A stretch of DNA of 64,000 nt from Toxonevra muliebris. Taxonomy: Eukaryota; Arthropoda; Insecta; Diptera; Pallopteridae. Below, piece after piece: positions 1 through 11,595 of this stretch. The stretch is from the NCBI GenBank assembly GCA_963691655.1, contig OY829328.1, positions 85,626,400 to 85,690,399 of the forward strand, given 5' to 3'. The first letter of the stretch is position 1, and each line of letters starts with the position of its first letter. The position numbers and the translations under genes were made by a program. Under the pieces are notes generated by a model. That model was not told the origin of the DNA. It was given only the letters and a program-made list of their open reading frames with translations, and ran no database searches.

Positions 1-2775
1 GATATTTTTTATTAATACTTAAAAAAGAATTATTAGATTTATATTTCAAATAAAATAGAGGTTTAAAATATTTGATATATCAATCGATTTTACATGTATT
101 CCCTTGAATAATTCAAGATTTGAATAATCAGAGACAGTTTGAGTTTCTGAGTAGATGTAACAAAATTTGAGTGCTAAACTGAGCTTGAGTAGGAAACTGA
201 GCTTAAGTACTGAACTTTATTATAAGATGAGTGCCTTGTAGTTATAAATATTTTGACCTTATTCATGATCTTAATTTATTAGTTTTATAAAAATATGCAT
301 TACATATGTATATCAATTTGAGTTACTTTCATTAAGAAATATGAGTATATCATATAAAACAAAACTACCATCTTGTGTTGCTACCATATAAAAACTTGTC
401 TCTATTCAATATAGTTATTTGTACTTTGTTTTTTTTCTGTTTTTCTGTTTTTTTTTTTGTTGCTCTTCTCAACATTTACAATAGCTTCTTTACATGATAC
501 TTTTTTATAGTTTTAATGCGGTGCCTGTTGAATTTATGTCCTTTCATTGCTTTTTATATAATATATGGTCCTGCATATGCACACGTATGCCAACTAGTAT
601 ATTTGTATGAAGTATGCTATCAAGTTGCATCGTAACAGGTGACGAAGATGATGAAGTTGACACACGTTGATGTCACATTTACCTACCCCTTTTCGATATT
701 CTTCTTTCTTATATTCACTCACATGTATCATGTCATTAACCAGTAGGGGAAAATGAGACACCTCAGCAAATGAGGTGCGTGATTGGTTTTGCTCTGCCGC
801 ATTGCAATCTATACATTTATTAGTGTAAATACAATTTTATTCCAGAAGATCCAGAAGTGCTATAATATCATATTATATATCAATTTAAAGAGCTTTTCCC
901 TCAATTTCTCACAGCTTTTTTAAGTTAAGTATAAAAATCCATTTTTGTTTACTTCACGATTATTATTTATTATTTCGAAAAGTATTGATATAAGTTCAAA
1001 AAGAGTTAATTTTAATTCGACATAGCACTCTCGCCTCGCTTACTTATTATCTTGTTCTATACACAAAAGCAGCTAGTCCGCGCTTCCTTAGCGTTTTACT
1101 AGGCAATTTTTGATGCTGGGTATTAACGCTGCATATGGATATACTTTGATATGTGTAGTGCAAGCTCGCAGAGTTGATTTATTATAGTAGTAGCATGCAT
1201 ATGTATGTGTGTATGTATACTACCTACTCCTCTATAAAAATTGATGCATTTTTACTACTATTGCTACAACAAATACAACTACTTTTACTACTACTACAAC
1301 TATTACTTTTCTTTATGTATGTATATTATTGTGTAGTGTTGTTTTTTTTTTTTTTTTGTTTTTACTTAGGTGTAATAAAAAGGTAGCAAAAATGTGTAAT
1401 TTAACATTTTTTCTTGAACATTTTTCTTCATTTTTTTTTTTTTTTTCATAAAAAGTAAATAAGCTTTTCATATGTTTATGTATGGGTGTGAATGTTTGTA
1501 TGTGATTGTACTAAAATGAATGGAAAGAGATAAAGTATTAAACGTAAAAAAATTGAAAGACTCATAAAAAGTGGTTTTCATCAAATTTAATCGAAAAACA
1601 GACAAAAAGTGAACGAGCGAAAAAGAGAGAGATAGAGGAAATCTTTAAAATGTGACTCGTTGAGGGAAGTAAAATTCGAACTGCGGTTTTATTATAAATT
1701 CAATAATGTAAGGACTTTATTTGAGAAACAGTCTATGGCATTTTATTACAATACATGAATAAAAATAAATTTTGTATGCACATTATAGTTGATTATAATT
1801 GGATACTTTATATATCCATAAATTACTCACCTGCAACTTTTGTGATTAATAAAGAAAATGATAAATAATTTTACTGGCCATCAGTTACTGCAGTTGTTTG
1901 AATGAAGTGAACATTTGGAAAAAGCTGATGAGTTTCTCTATTAGCTACTTTAAGCAACATTTGCAGTTAATTTTTTAAATCCATTTAAAAATTAAAAATC
2001 CATGTAACACAAAGAATAAACAGCATACAATTCGGTAAAATTTTTTACAATTCCACTTGAAGGTTCAATACTTTCAATTAAGTATGTAATACAATACTTT
2101 ATTGGTTCTTTTCCCTCTTCAAACTTTCTATAGCATTGAGTATACAGCTTTATCACTGATACTGGTACACATTAATGCTATTTTAGTATTTCAAGCATTT
2201 TATGTTTTTTTTTTTTTTCAACTTTCTTTTCTGCAACAAAACTTTTACAACATATCAACAAAACTTCACTATGTTTGTTGGTATGTACAAAATGTTCATT
2301 CTTACGACACAAATAGGATTTACTTTTATTTGTTTTATAGTATGTATACAACGATACTAGAAGTATTTCTTTCTCAGTTCAATTTCTAAGATTTTCCCAG
2401 TAAGGAAAACAAACTATTAGATATTTATTCGCCATACAAAATTTACTTTTGTTAAAAAAAATAGGCAAGTTCAAATCAAAAACGGTAAATTGCTGAGGTC
2501 TAACTGTTGTATCCAACATCGATCTAGTATCAATAAGTGGCTGACCGTTAAGTTTCCAATATTAGTTCAATATAGAAACAGCATTTGCAATTTGCAACTG
2601 GGTAAGTTCTTATATGGAAAGTACTTCTTTTTACCGAAACTTAGTTACTAAGCAAGAAGGTATTAGGGTAACTGCGATTAAATCTATAACCACTGTTAGT
2701 TTTCTTAATCAGGTTTGGGTCTGTTAACTATAGAATATTTTGCGCCTACAATTTTTGAATCAATCAAAGAAGTAA
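1..2775. other. AT-rich non-coding DNA
   Basis: No coding region, RNA gene or mobile element is recognisable here. The stretch has long T runs (for example near 430, 1340 and 1430), TATG/CATA-type simple sequence, and only short open frames that are low in complexity (poly-Leu, poly-Phe) and have no protein character. Confidence 0.7.
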
Positions 2776-3192
2776 ACCCAATCGATTCTTTTTCGTCTTT
2801 ATTTTAATCAATTAGGACTGAGCTGAATTGATTACGAGTCACTAGATTAGTTTATTTTCGCTCTCCTTTAATCAATTACGAATGACCTCAATCAATTGCG
2901 AGTCACTCAACCCATTCTCTTTTCGTTTTTTCTTTAATCAATTAGTAGTTAGCTGGATCTATTATGGGGGGTCACTCGACCAATTCCTTGCACATTTCTT
3001 TTAATCAATTAAAAGCCACCCTAATCATTTCTGAGTCACTCAGCTGACTCTTTTTCATTTTTTCTTCAATTAATTAGAAATGAGCTGAATCAATTCTGTG
3101 TCAGTCAACTGATTTTTTCAAACTTTTTTTTTTAATTATTTGGGAGTGAATCCTAATCAATTCTGAGTCACTCAATTGATTCATTAAATAGT
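2776..3192. repeat. Tandem array, about 65-bp unit, roughly 6 diverged copies
   Basis: The core TTTAATCAATTA recurs at about 2802, 2867, 2932, 3000, 3065 and 3130, followed each time by a GAATCAATT...GAGTCACTCA block and a pyrimidine-rich TTTTTCGTTTTTTC block. Copies differ by substitutions and small indels. An isolated unit of the same family lies at 4390-4470, beyond the foldback element, so the array may have been split by that insertion. Confidence 0.8.
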
Positions 3193-3229
3193 GCAACACA
3201 GAACAAATTTTACGGGGAACCTTTCCTTA

Positions 3230-4212
3230 GAACACTTTAACCCATTAACTCCAACCTATAAAGATATTTTTGGCTCTTTTTTGAAAAATTTCAGGAAACC
3301 TCATTTTAAAGAATATTCAAAGAGTTAAAGAGTTCCATAAAAATATTTTCCAAAAAATTTCACTATGGGTCGCTACATACAAGAAGCACTTATGGGTTAA
3401 AGGTAAAGCGTAAAACTCAACTTTGTTTTGTTGAGTGATGAAATTTCTTACTTTTAACTCGTAGATGCTTTTTGTCTTTAGATTATCCATAAAATATTTT
3501 TGTGGTCCACTTTAACCCTTGAATACTCCAAATGAGTATGTTTGACTCTTTTACCCTTTCAAAGGGTATTACAAAGTGTTTCACAAAAATATTTTATGAA
3601 TAATTTCACTTACAGCACTTTAACCCATTAATTCAAAGGGTATTCAAGGGTTAAAATACTCCACAAGAAAATTAACTAGGGATCGCTGCATAATATAAGA
3701 AACACTTTTGGGTGAAAGATAAGGCGTCAAACTTAACTATGTTTTGTCGTGTGGTGGCCTTACCTTTAACCCGTAGATGCTTATTGTCTTTAGTAAGCAC
3801 TAGTGAAATTTTCAATAAAATAGTTTGTGGAACACTTTAACCCTTCTAAAAGGGGCTTTTCTGGAACTTCTTAAAAAAAGAGCCAAAAATACCCATATAA
3901 GGTATTCAAAGGTTAAAGTATTCCACAGAAATATTTTATAGAAAATTTCACTAGTGCTTACTAAAGACAACAAGCATCTACGGGTTAAAGGTACGACATT
4001 TCACCACACAACAGAACATAGTTGAGTTTTACGCTTTACCTTTAACCCATAAGTGCTTCTAGTCTTTGATGACCCCTAGTTAAATTTTTTTTAAATATTT
4101 TGGTGGAATACCTTAACCCTTGCTAAACTATTTGATAGGAAGCTTTTCTGAAATTTTTCAAAAAAGAGCCAAAAATACCCATAAAGGTTGGAGTTAATGG
4201 GTTAAAATGTTC
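3230..4212. mobile_element. Foldback-like element with long inverted arms
   Basis: The left end (GAACACTTTAACCCATTAAC and onward from 3230) and the reverse complement of the right end (ending at 4212) match closely for more than 60 bp, and weaker similarity continues through most of each arm. Shared inner blocks include a GGCTCTTTTTTGAAAAATTT segment, a GGGTTAAAGGTAAAGCGTAA segment and a CCGTAGATGCTT...GTCTTTAG segment. A third copy of the arm in left-arm orientation sits inside at about 3600-3860. There is no open reading frame. This is the architecture of a foldback or composite MITE element. I could not define a target-site duplication. Confidence 0.7.
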
Positions 4213-4389
4213 AAAGTAGTGATTACCTGTAAATGATTTTTCATATTATTTCATGCGATTTTTGACTAAAATTTTAAAACTTCAACCTAAACTTGCAAAA
4301 CCCACTGAGAGTTTTACTCGGTTATGGTAGTACTCTCACCCCCCTATTCAATTATACACTGGAATCATGAATTTTTTTTTAAAAAACGT

Positions 4390-4470
4390 TGCACTTTTTC
4401 TTCAATCAATTAGAGAATAATTGAATCAATTCTAAGTCACAGTACTGACTCTTTTTCGTTATTTTTTAAG
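4390..4470. repeat. Isolated unit of the 65-bp repeat
   Basis: CTTCAATCAATTAG, GAATCAATTCTAAGTCAC and GACTCTTTTTCGTTATTTTT appear in the same order as in the array at 2776-3192. This places one array unit on the far side of the foldback element. Confidence 0.65.
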
Positions 4471-5764
4471 CCTGAGACACACTTCCGACTTTGTCTTGGT
4501 TTTAATTATTTGGGATTGTATGAAATAAACTAAGAGTCAGTATGTATGGACAAAAGTGAAAATTGCCCACTCTGAGATTTTAATTTTGAAATTAAAATTT
4601 TCGAATTCAATATTTACCTGAGCGACTTTTCCTCTTCTTTTTTGCTTTCTCTTATTATTTTTTACATTAATTTCACTGTGTGATAAATTTCATCCAGTTT
4701 TTCTGATTTTGAACATTCAAGGTCAAAGAAAGATACTGCCGATATACTAACGATATATTTTTTTAAATGGATTTTTTTGTCAATTTGAATTGAACTGATT
4801 ATATTAGTTTGGAATAGTCAGACTTGTTTTTCCACACTGGGATTTAACTGATCTGAAGTTTTATTTGTATCTATGTATGTTTAACGGAATGTACATATGT
4901 ATGTGCATTCAGTAGTAAATTGCATTGCAGTGATTTTTTCTTTTCAATTTTCTACACTCCGCTCGAGAAAGTGATTTTCTTCAAACACATTCATACATAC
5001 ATGCAAACAAACCTACTCATATAAATATAAATAGTTTCTTGTATATATATACAGTATCTCTGGCAGTATAGTTTTTTTATGTACGATGTATTGCCCCATT
5101 TTCTACTTCAGTTTAATAGTTTTCCCCCCATAACCCAAAATCAGTGATTCCCATAGATAGTTCATTGAAGGATTCACATGTTTTGGTAAAATTTCAAAAG
5201 GATATGCGGTATAGATTCTAAAAATGTTTACTATTTTCACAAGGAAATTAATTTGAGAGCCACTGTCTTAAACACATACCCAAAAAATAAAAGAAGGCAA
5301 ACGAATGAGAGTGAAATGGATGTAGTTTGAGAAATAGTTCCTCGAAACCACTTAACATTTACAACACGACAAGTAATCGATCTCGTTTTTCTTCATTTTT
5401 TTGTGTAGCTTAAAATTGCAGATAATGCAATTGGCAATTGCTGCTAAAGAAGTTTACGTTGCTGCACAACACACACACACACAAACATAGTGTGTGAATG
5501 TCTGGGGAAAACGCAATTTGAAATTCATTGAAAATTTAATAAAAACAACAACAAAACAATAAGTAATTTTCTGCAAACATTTTCTTTTTATATTTCGTTT
5601 TTATATAATATTCTTGCAATCAATTTTTGTGCAACCTCAAAAATACAAACCAGAAAAAAAAAAGAAAAAAAAATATTTGCTATCGAATCAAATTATGAAC
5701 GCATACTTTCACTACATTTTATATATTTTTTTCGAGGTTTCAGAACGCGGCCTCCATTCCTGAA
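4471..5764. other. AT-rich non-coding DNA with a CA microsatellite
   Basis: No gene seen. Contains a short (AC)n tract at about 5468-5481 and several T/A runs. Confidence 0.65.
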
Positions 5765-5793
5765 ACTTACTCCCACACGCCGTCCGCCCATCT
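5765..5793 (-). other. Candidate 21-nt micro-exon (5771-5791) with GT-AG flanks
   Basis: On the minus strand the 21-nt GC-rich segment at 5771-5791 begins with ATGGGCGGACGG. It is preceded by TTATAG (AG at 5792-5793) and followed directly by GTAAGT (5765-5770), a strong donor consensus. The 21 nt keep frame and are open in all three phases (for example MGGRRVG or a WADGVW core). The local GC content is far above the surrounding AT-rich DNA. The acceptor polypyrimidine tract is weak, and the neighbouring GC-rich 5737-5764 segment is unexplained. This is an inference from splice-site motifs only and could be chance. Confidence 0.2.
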
Positions 5794-6649
5794 ATAACGT
5801 AATACCCCCAAAAATTAATAATAAACCGTTCATGCCGTGGCAGTTAAAGCAATTTAACGCCATAATATAGTAAAACTGCCAAAAACTGTTAAGAATTTTA
5901 CAACAGCAAAATATAGAGCAGCATGTAGAATATTTAACTTTTCGTTTTTCCGTTGCATACTTTTTGACGTTCAAATTTACAAAAGCAAAACTAAAAGATA
6001 TAATGAAAAAAAAAAAAATTGATTTTTTTTTACTGATTTTCAATGAAAAAGTTTTGGTTTATTCCTTTTCTCCCTCCCATTTTCCGTTTTCGATTTTTAG
6101 TTGTAGTTAGGTATTGAAAAAATGTAAACAAGAAAAAAACAAAAAACTTGAAGTTTTACGACATGCCAACAGTTTATTTTTCATAGCTGGTTCAAGTTAA
6201 GAAGAGTGTTAAGAAAAGTGTATGAGGAAATGTTTTACAAATTGTTCAGGAAATTCAGCCGCACACAATAGCTGTCAAATGTAATTTACTGTTAGAAAAT
6301 AGTTTGAAAATCACTTTAGTGTTGTGTTATTTTTTTTATACCAAAAACAACAGCAAGAAAAAAAAAAAACAATATTTTAATTGACAATTTGCAGGTAAGA
6401 ATGTGAGGTTAGAAATTGAATTAAATATGCCAAAAAGTGAGCTTCATTGTTATTTCAAATTCGAATGACTTGGAATAATTTATAAAGTACGGAACATGCT
6501 TAGGGTGGGGAAAAAGGGTGGACAAAAATACAACAGAAATTGAGTATTATTTTCTTGAAAGCTTTGAAGGTGGTGCCGAATAGCAGATCGAAATTTCGCA
6601 GAGGTAATCGAGTGTCTAGAAATCAAGTGATGTTGTTCTAGGAAGATTT
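5794..6649. other. AT-rich non-coding DNA
   Basis: No gene or repeat recognised. It has A-rich runs and short, low-complexity open frames. Confidence 0.65.
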
Positions 6650-7320
6650 GAATCGTAACGATTGGTTTAGGAATTTAATTTTTCTTCTTTCAATTCCTAT
6701 GAATTGTAATTGGTTCTTAACATTTCCAATTCCTCAGTAATAGGCTCAAAAACTGAAGAAAACCACCTTATGTACTAAACTATGTTCGTGGAATTAAATT
6801 TCAAAAGGGTAATTAATTCGTGTGTAGGGCTCTATAAAATCTACAGTATGAAAAGTATTGCTGCAAGCAACAAAATCATCCAACTACCGTTTGTCGATAC
6901 AAGGAAATCAATGTACGTGATCGATTGAAGTTTTTGAATTGTTGAAATTAAATTCAAAAGGAATTAATTACCCTTTTGGAATTCGATTTCGCAAAAGAAA
7001 CTGATCATACAAAGGAGAAAAAATCCCTCAGTTTCTACGTACTTTTCCAAATTCCAATTAGGAATTTAATATTTCAAATTACAATTCAGTAAAAGAATTG
7101 AATATTTTCCTAATTCCATTACTGAGGAATTACCAATTATTATTCACACGAATGGAATTCTGTGGATAGCTTGGAATTAGAAAAGAAATTGTAATGAAAT
7201 TAAATTTACTCAGCTCTGGTTCTGCGGACAGATTGAAGTGGTCATAACCCGAGCAGGGTAGTAATGATCACTTTGGGAATTAAATTCCTCTTCAAGTACC
7301 ATTCCTTGGAATTGACATGA
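6650..7320. repeat. Degenerate AATTCC/GGAATT-rich repeat with inverted segments
   Basis: Variants of GGAATTAAATTTC and its complement recur throughout. Inverted pairs are visible: AAAGGGTAATTAATTC near 6808 against GAATTAATTACCCTTT near 6961, and TTCCTCAGTAAT near 6731 against ATTACTGAGGAA near 7122. The block has no coding potential. It may be a decayed foldback-type element or a degenerate minisatellite. It lies immediately beside the DD37E transposon. Confidence 0.5.
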
Positions 7321-8592
7321 TAAAGCGCGATTCACGCAAAATGGGCACGCAAGGAAAGTTGCTGTATCTTTTTAACCAGAACACTCAGAATAACAAATAA
7401 TGCATTAAATGATAAGTTTAATATTGTGTTTTAATACTATAATATTAAAAGATTTAAATTTCTTTGTTGTGCAAAAAGTTCCGGGTATTCCTTTTAATGG
7501 ACCCCATCAACCTTTGAACATCCGCTCTGGATACTTTTGCGGCAATTTGGTTCCATTTTAGTAACATTGAATTCACATTTTTGACAACTTATATTTTGTA
7601 ATAGCCCAGTATTTTTCGATCGGTCGTAGCTGGGGGCAATTGGGTGGATTCATATATTTGGGCACTATATCTACTTTATTTGTCTGATACCAATCCATGG
7701 TTTTCTTAGAGTAGTGGCAGCTGGCTAAATCAGGCCAAAACTTCACTGGCGAATGGTGGTGACGAACAAATGGCAATAGTCGTTTCGCAAGGCACTCTTT
7801 GATGTAAATATCAGACGTCATAGAAGAGGATGTCACAAAAGCCCTGGATTTGAGACCACAGCTGCAAATAGCCTGCCACACCATTGCTTTCTTTGCAAAT
7901 TTATCCATTTTTATGTACTTGAATTTTGAGGGTACATTACCACGATTCGTTGCCATATAAAATTTTTGTCCTGGTAGCTGTTTAAGATCAAATTTTATGT
8001 ATGATTCGTCATCCACAATAATGCATCCATTGAATTTGGTCAAAACGTTATTATAAAGAAGACGAGCACGTTTTTTGGCCAGCAAATTCTGTTTGTCTGT
8101 TCTATTTGGATATTTTATAGCACGATTGCACTTTAGCCCAGCTTTTATGCGTATTCGTCTAGCAGTACTTTTGCTGGTATTGAATTTTTTGGCACGAACG
8201 CTATCCGATAGTCCGGGATTGCTGATGGACCTCAAGATCTTTGCCTTTAATTTTAGGTTGGTGCTTCCCGTTTTGTTCACAACTTTTTTAGCTCTTTCAA
8301 CACTAAGAGTTTCTTTATATCTTTTTATAACTCTACATACCGTTCTTTTGAAGATATTTAACACTTTCGCAGTCTTTGAACCAGACCACGACGGATTTTC
8401 AATAAATTTGTTCACAATCAATTTTCTATTTGCAGCTTCCATTGTGAACACAATCACCAACTTGCGATCAATTAATATGAAAAATTTATCAACTAACGGT
8501 ATTGTAAACAAATCCCAGTAAAAAATTTGTTGTTCTTATGACTAGGGGCGACGTGGTGACCACAACAAAGCGTGCCAATTTGGCGCGCTTTG
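7321..8592 (-). mobile_element. Tc1/mariner-superfamily DNA transposon, DD37E type
   Basis: About 1.27 kb, with a transposase gene on the minus strand. The ends are short, imperfect inverted repeats: AAAGCGCG followed by AAATGGGCACGC at the left, and AAAGCGCG followed by AAATTGGCACGC read inward from the right. A TA dinucleotide is present at 7321-7322, and TTA lies just outside the right end. Size, ends and transposase type fit the ITmD37E group known from insects (family knowledge). The exact terminal bases are uncertain because the two ends are not the same length. Confidence 0.75.
7454..8442 (-). pseudogene. DD37E Tc1/mariner transposase, one C-terminal frameshift
   Basis: Cut-and-paste transposase that would bind the element's inverted repeats in the nucleus and move it into TA targets. 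The chosen start is the ATG at 8442 (MEAANRKLIVNKF); the frame is open further upstream but without ATG. An N-terminal paired helix-turn-helix region (WSGSKTAKVLNIFKRTVCRVIKRY and a second HTH around STARRIRIKAGLK) is followed by the catalytic core. The core has the first Asp in IVDDESY, the second in WPDLASCHYS and the Glu in PQLRPIEKYW, with 37 residues between the second Asp and the Glu. The uninterrupted frame stops at 7573 just after SKM. In another frame the C-terminal tail continues as NSMLLKWNQIAAKV and ends at TAA 7454-7456. A single-base loss near 7570 therefore explains the truncation. Otherwise the gene looks recent and complete. Confidence 0.85.
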
Positions 8593-8873
8593 ATTAACAT
8601 TTCCAATTCTTTGTAATGAAAACCTCAATCGACCTGCTGATTACTCGATGTTAAAAAAAAATTCATCAAATTTGACGTAGAAATTATAACTTCATAAGTC
8701 CTTATATGTTTTGTGATCCGAGGAAATACTTATTGTTCATAAAAATTTTTATTTTTATTTTGATACCTGGTCACCTTATTTTCTCGGGGTAAGCCAAAAA
8801 GTATTGCACCGTTTAGAATTCAGAAAGAAATTTTCTTTATTTCTTTTTTAAAACTAAGTTATTTAAAAAAAAA

Positions 8874-9557
8874 TTAACCCTTTCGGTACCATGGTGACAC
8901 CGGTGTCACAAGATTAATTTTTGCAATTTTTTAAAAACTATCCAATTTTAGAGGCTTTGATGGTCCTTTAATTTCAATTTAAAAAATTTGCAAAAATTTT
9001 TTTGGCAACGGTACTGTAGCGGATCAAAGTTGAAAAATTGTTTTTTTTTATTAATTTTCAATCGCAATTCTTACAAAATTTGTCCAAATACACCAAATTT
9101 TTAATATGTTGTAAGAAAAACTATGATTTCCCATATTTTTAAATTGCTGTTTACTTTTTTGGAAATACAAGTTTTGCTATGGATCACAAATGACCCTAAA
9201 ATCTTTCAATGAAAACATTTTAAGAACTTTTTTACAATGAAATGGGGGTCGAAAAATGCGAATCTGGATTCGGTTTTGCTCTATCGGTTCTAGTTGCCTA
9301 ACGGTCAAGAAAGGGTTAAATGAAAAATTAATACTAAGTTACTTTGTCTATCTTAAAAAAAAAAAAAATTTTCAATAAAAATATACAGAAAAAGTTTGTC
9401 AAAAATTCCCATTGAGGGTCACTGGGTCACCGGTGACCCATGAAAGTTCAAAACTTTAGAGATACAAAATTTCTATTTTGATCAAAAATTGTAACAAGAA
9501 TCCGGATACAGTTTTGTGCTATCTCCTCTGGTTTTTCTACGGTGCCGAAAGGGTTAA
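8874..9557. mobile_element. piggyBac-like non-autonomous element (copy 1) with TTAA ends
   Basis: The element starts TTAACCCTTTCGGTACC (8874) and ends GGTGCCGAAAGGGTTAA (9557), which gives inverted repeats that begin CCCTTTCGG next to a TTAA on each side. TTAA targets plus CCC-starting ends are the signature of piggyBac elements (family knowledge). There is no transposase. An internal inverted copy of the end motif (GGTCAAGAAAGGGTTAA, about 9303-9319) divides it into a 438-bp and a 238-bp part. Each part carries a perfect 16-bp palindrome centred on CACCGGTG: GTGACACCGGTGTCAC at 8894-8909 and GGGTCACCGGTGACCC at 9424-9439. A second copy of the family is at 28310-28736. Confidence 0.7.
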
Positions 9558-10212
9558 CAAACTTTATATATAAATACTTACATAAAAATGTACTCACTTT
9601 GCATTAAATCTATATAATATTTTTCCATAAATCTAATGCAGGCAAGTATAAAAATTTACAATAAATACTTAATCAAGAAATGTATTTACCTTTTTGCATT
9701 GTAAAATTGTAAAACCCTTTCGTTTTCCCCTACTCTCTGAACATAGAAAAAATCAATGTAAACCCACAAATAATAATGAGACTCATAAATATTTATGTAA
9801 AATATTTATGCAATGTAAATCTTTTAGCTCTCATACAAAATCATGTTGAAAAAAAATTTATATATAAAATGAAGAGAAAAACGCGCACAATGTTTTAAGT
9901 TTTTGAAATTTATGATTCACACAGCAAACACGCATACATGGATACAACATATGTGTACGTATATACTTTGCACAAGTGATGGTAAAATTTCCGGTCTTAA
10001 GAATATAGCATGCTCATACATACATTCATACAGCTATATACAACTAAACTACTAGCAACAGTCAAAAGCAGCGAGCAAGCAAGTGTTTTATAACGCTAAA
10101 ATGTTGAAGACATAGTAAATTGCTTGCGCTGGATAAAACGCTTGCTTGAAAAGGCGGAAGTAGCTGAAAAATATATATAAGGATACCACAAAAAATGATG
10201 ACCTCGCAAGGT

Positions 10213-10233
10213 ATGTGTGTGTGTGTGTGTGTG
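10213..10233. repeat. (TG)n microsatellite
   Basis: Uninterrupted TG dinucleotides, about ten repeats. Confidence 0.95.
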
Positions 10234-11572
10234 ATATTTTCGTAATGAAAAGTGAAAAGTGTATATATTACTCGTAAGTATATATCTGTGAAACTATGAG
10301 AAAGTAGCTATCAAATTTTTACGAGTTTCACTGAAAAATGTAGCAACAAGCAGCAGGTATATCCGTTTATGTTACAAATTCTTGTATAAATATTCGCCGT
10401 AAATCTGTTTGCATGCTTTTAAGTATAGTATGAAGCAGAATTTTCGACATAATTTCATTTTACAAATTTAAAGTTTAATTTTCTTTTTACTTAATAACAT
10501 TATTTAAAGCATAATCGGCCAGTGTGACGACAGGCGAGCAGGCAAAAAGGTAGACTGCTAGCCTTTAGTAACTACTTAGCTTATCATCATGCATACGCTT
10601 ATAAATATTCTAGGGTCATACAAAAGTTTGTTGAACTAGTATGGGCTTGTTAGTTTTTGTGATTTACTGCCCTGAAATAGATGCAAAGCGAATCAGAAAT
10701 TTTTTAGAGATTCGGAACAGTAGCAACGCAGTTGAACAGCATACGAATTCAATACAGAAATTTTATACGGAAATTGCACCAAATCCTAAAAATCTTAATC
10801 AACTTTTGTGAGACCCGTTATTGAATACATATAGTATGTATGTATAGAACTTTACTTTTCATCCAGTATTCTTTATTATGTAACTATGTAATAAAGTTTT
10901 AGCCTTAGCTCTATGTAGTACATACAATGTATGATACATTGTAAAGATGGTTACTGAGAGGTATTTCATCCATGGTTCGTTGTACTTAATTTTGCGCAAC
11001 ATTAAACTTCATTGACCGTAACCGCAAATGAAGCCATTTTCAACACGAACTAAACACGAAATTTTGCGGTTTTTATTCACACCAATTTTCATTATAATTA
11101 AGCTTGAAAACCTGTCGAAAACTGCAAAATGTGTGTGAATAAAAATTTGTGTGTATATCTGTGTGTGTATTGGTGTGTATGGTGTGCAAAAAACATCATT
11201 TACAGCCAACACATAAAACCACAAAAGTATTTTGTATCTGTGTATGAAAACATACATATGGCATGTATGTATGTGTGAATATGTAGGTATGAAGTTTTAT
11301 ATATACCCACACAAACATATTTGGAATGCTATTTAAAGTAATTTTTTTTATGTTTGTATGTTTTATACATACATATATGGCAAGTAAAAAAGGAAAACAA
11401 AATGCATATACAAATATAAATTAAAATCAAATTCAATAGCATTTCATACATACACACATGCATATGTACTTAAATATGTATATACAAGTAAATTTGTATA
11501 TAGAAAAACAAATAAAATAACTAAACTTTAGAATGCATACAAATCTTAAATACATAACATATACTTATACAA

Positions 11573-11595
11573 GTGTGTGTGTGTGTGTGTGTGTT
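11573..11595. repeat. (GT)n microsatellite
   Basis: Uninterrupted GT dinucleotides, about eleven repeats, within a CATA-rich stretch. Confidence 0.95.

Noticed and set aside
8075..8521. Plus-strand 148-codon open frame
   Set aside because: It is the antisense shadow of the DD37E transposase on the minus strand.
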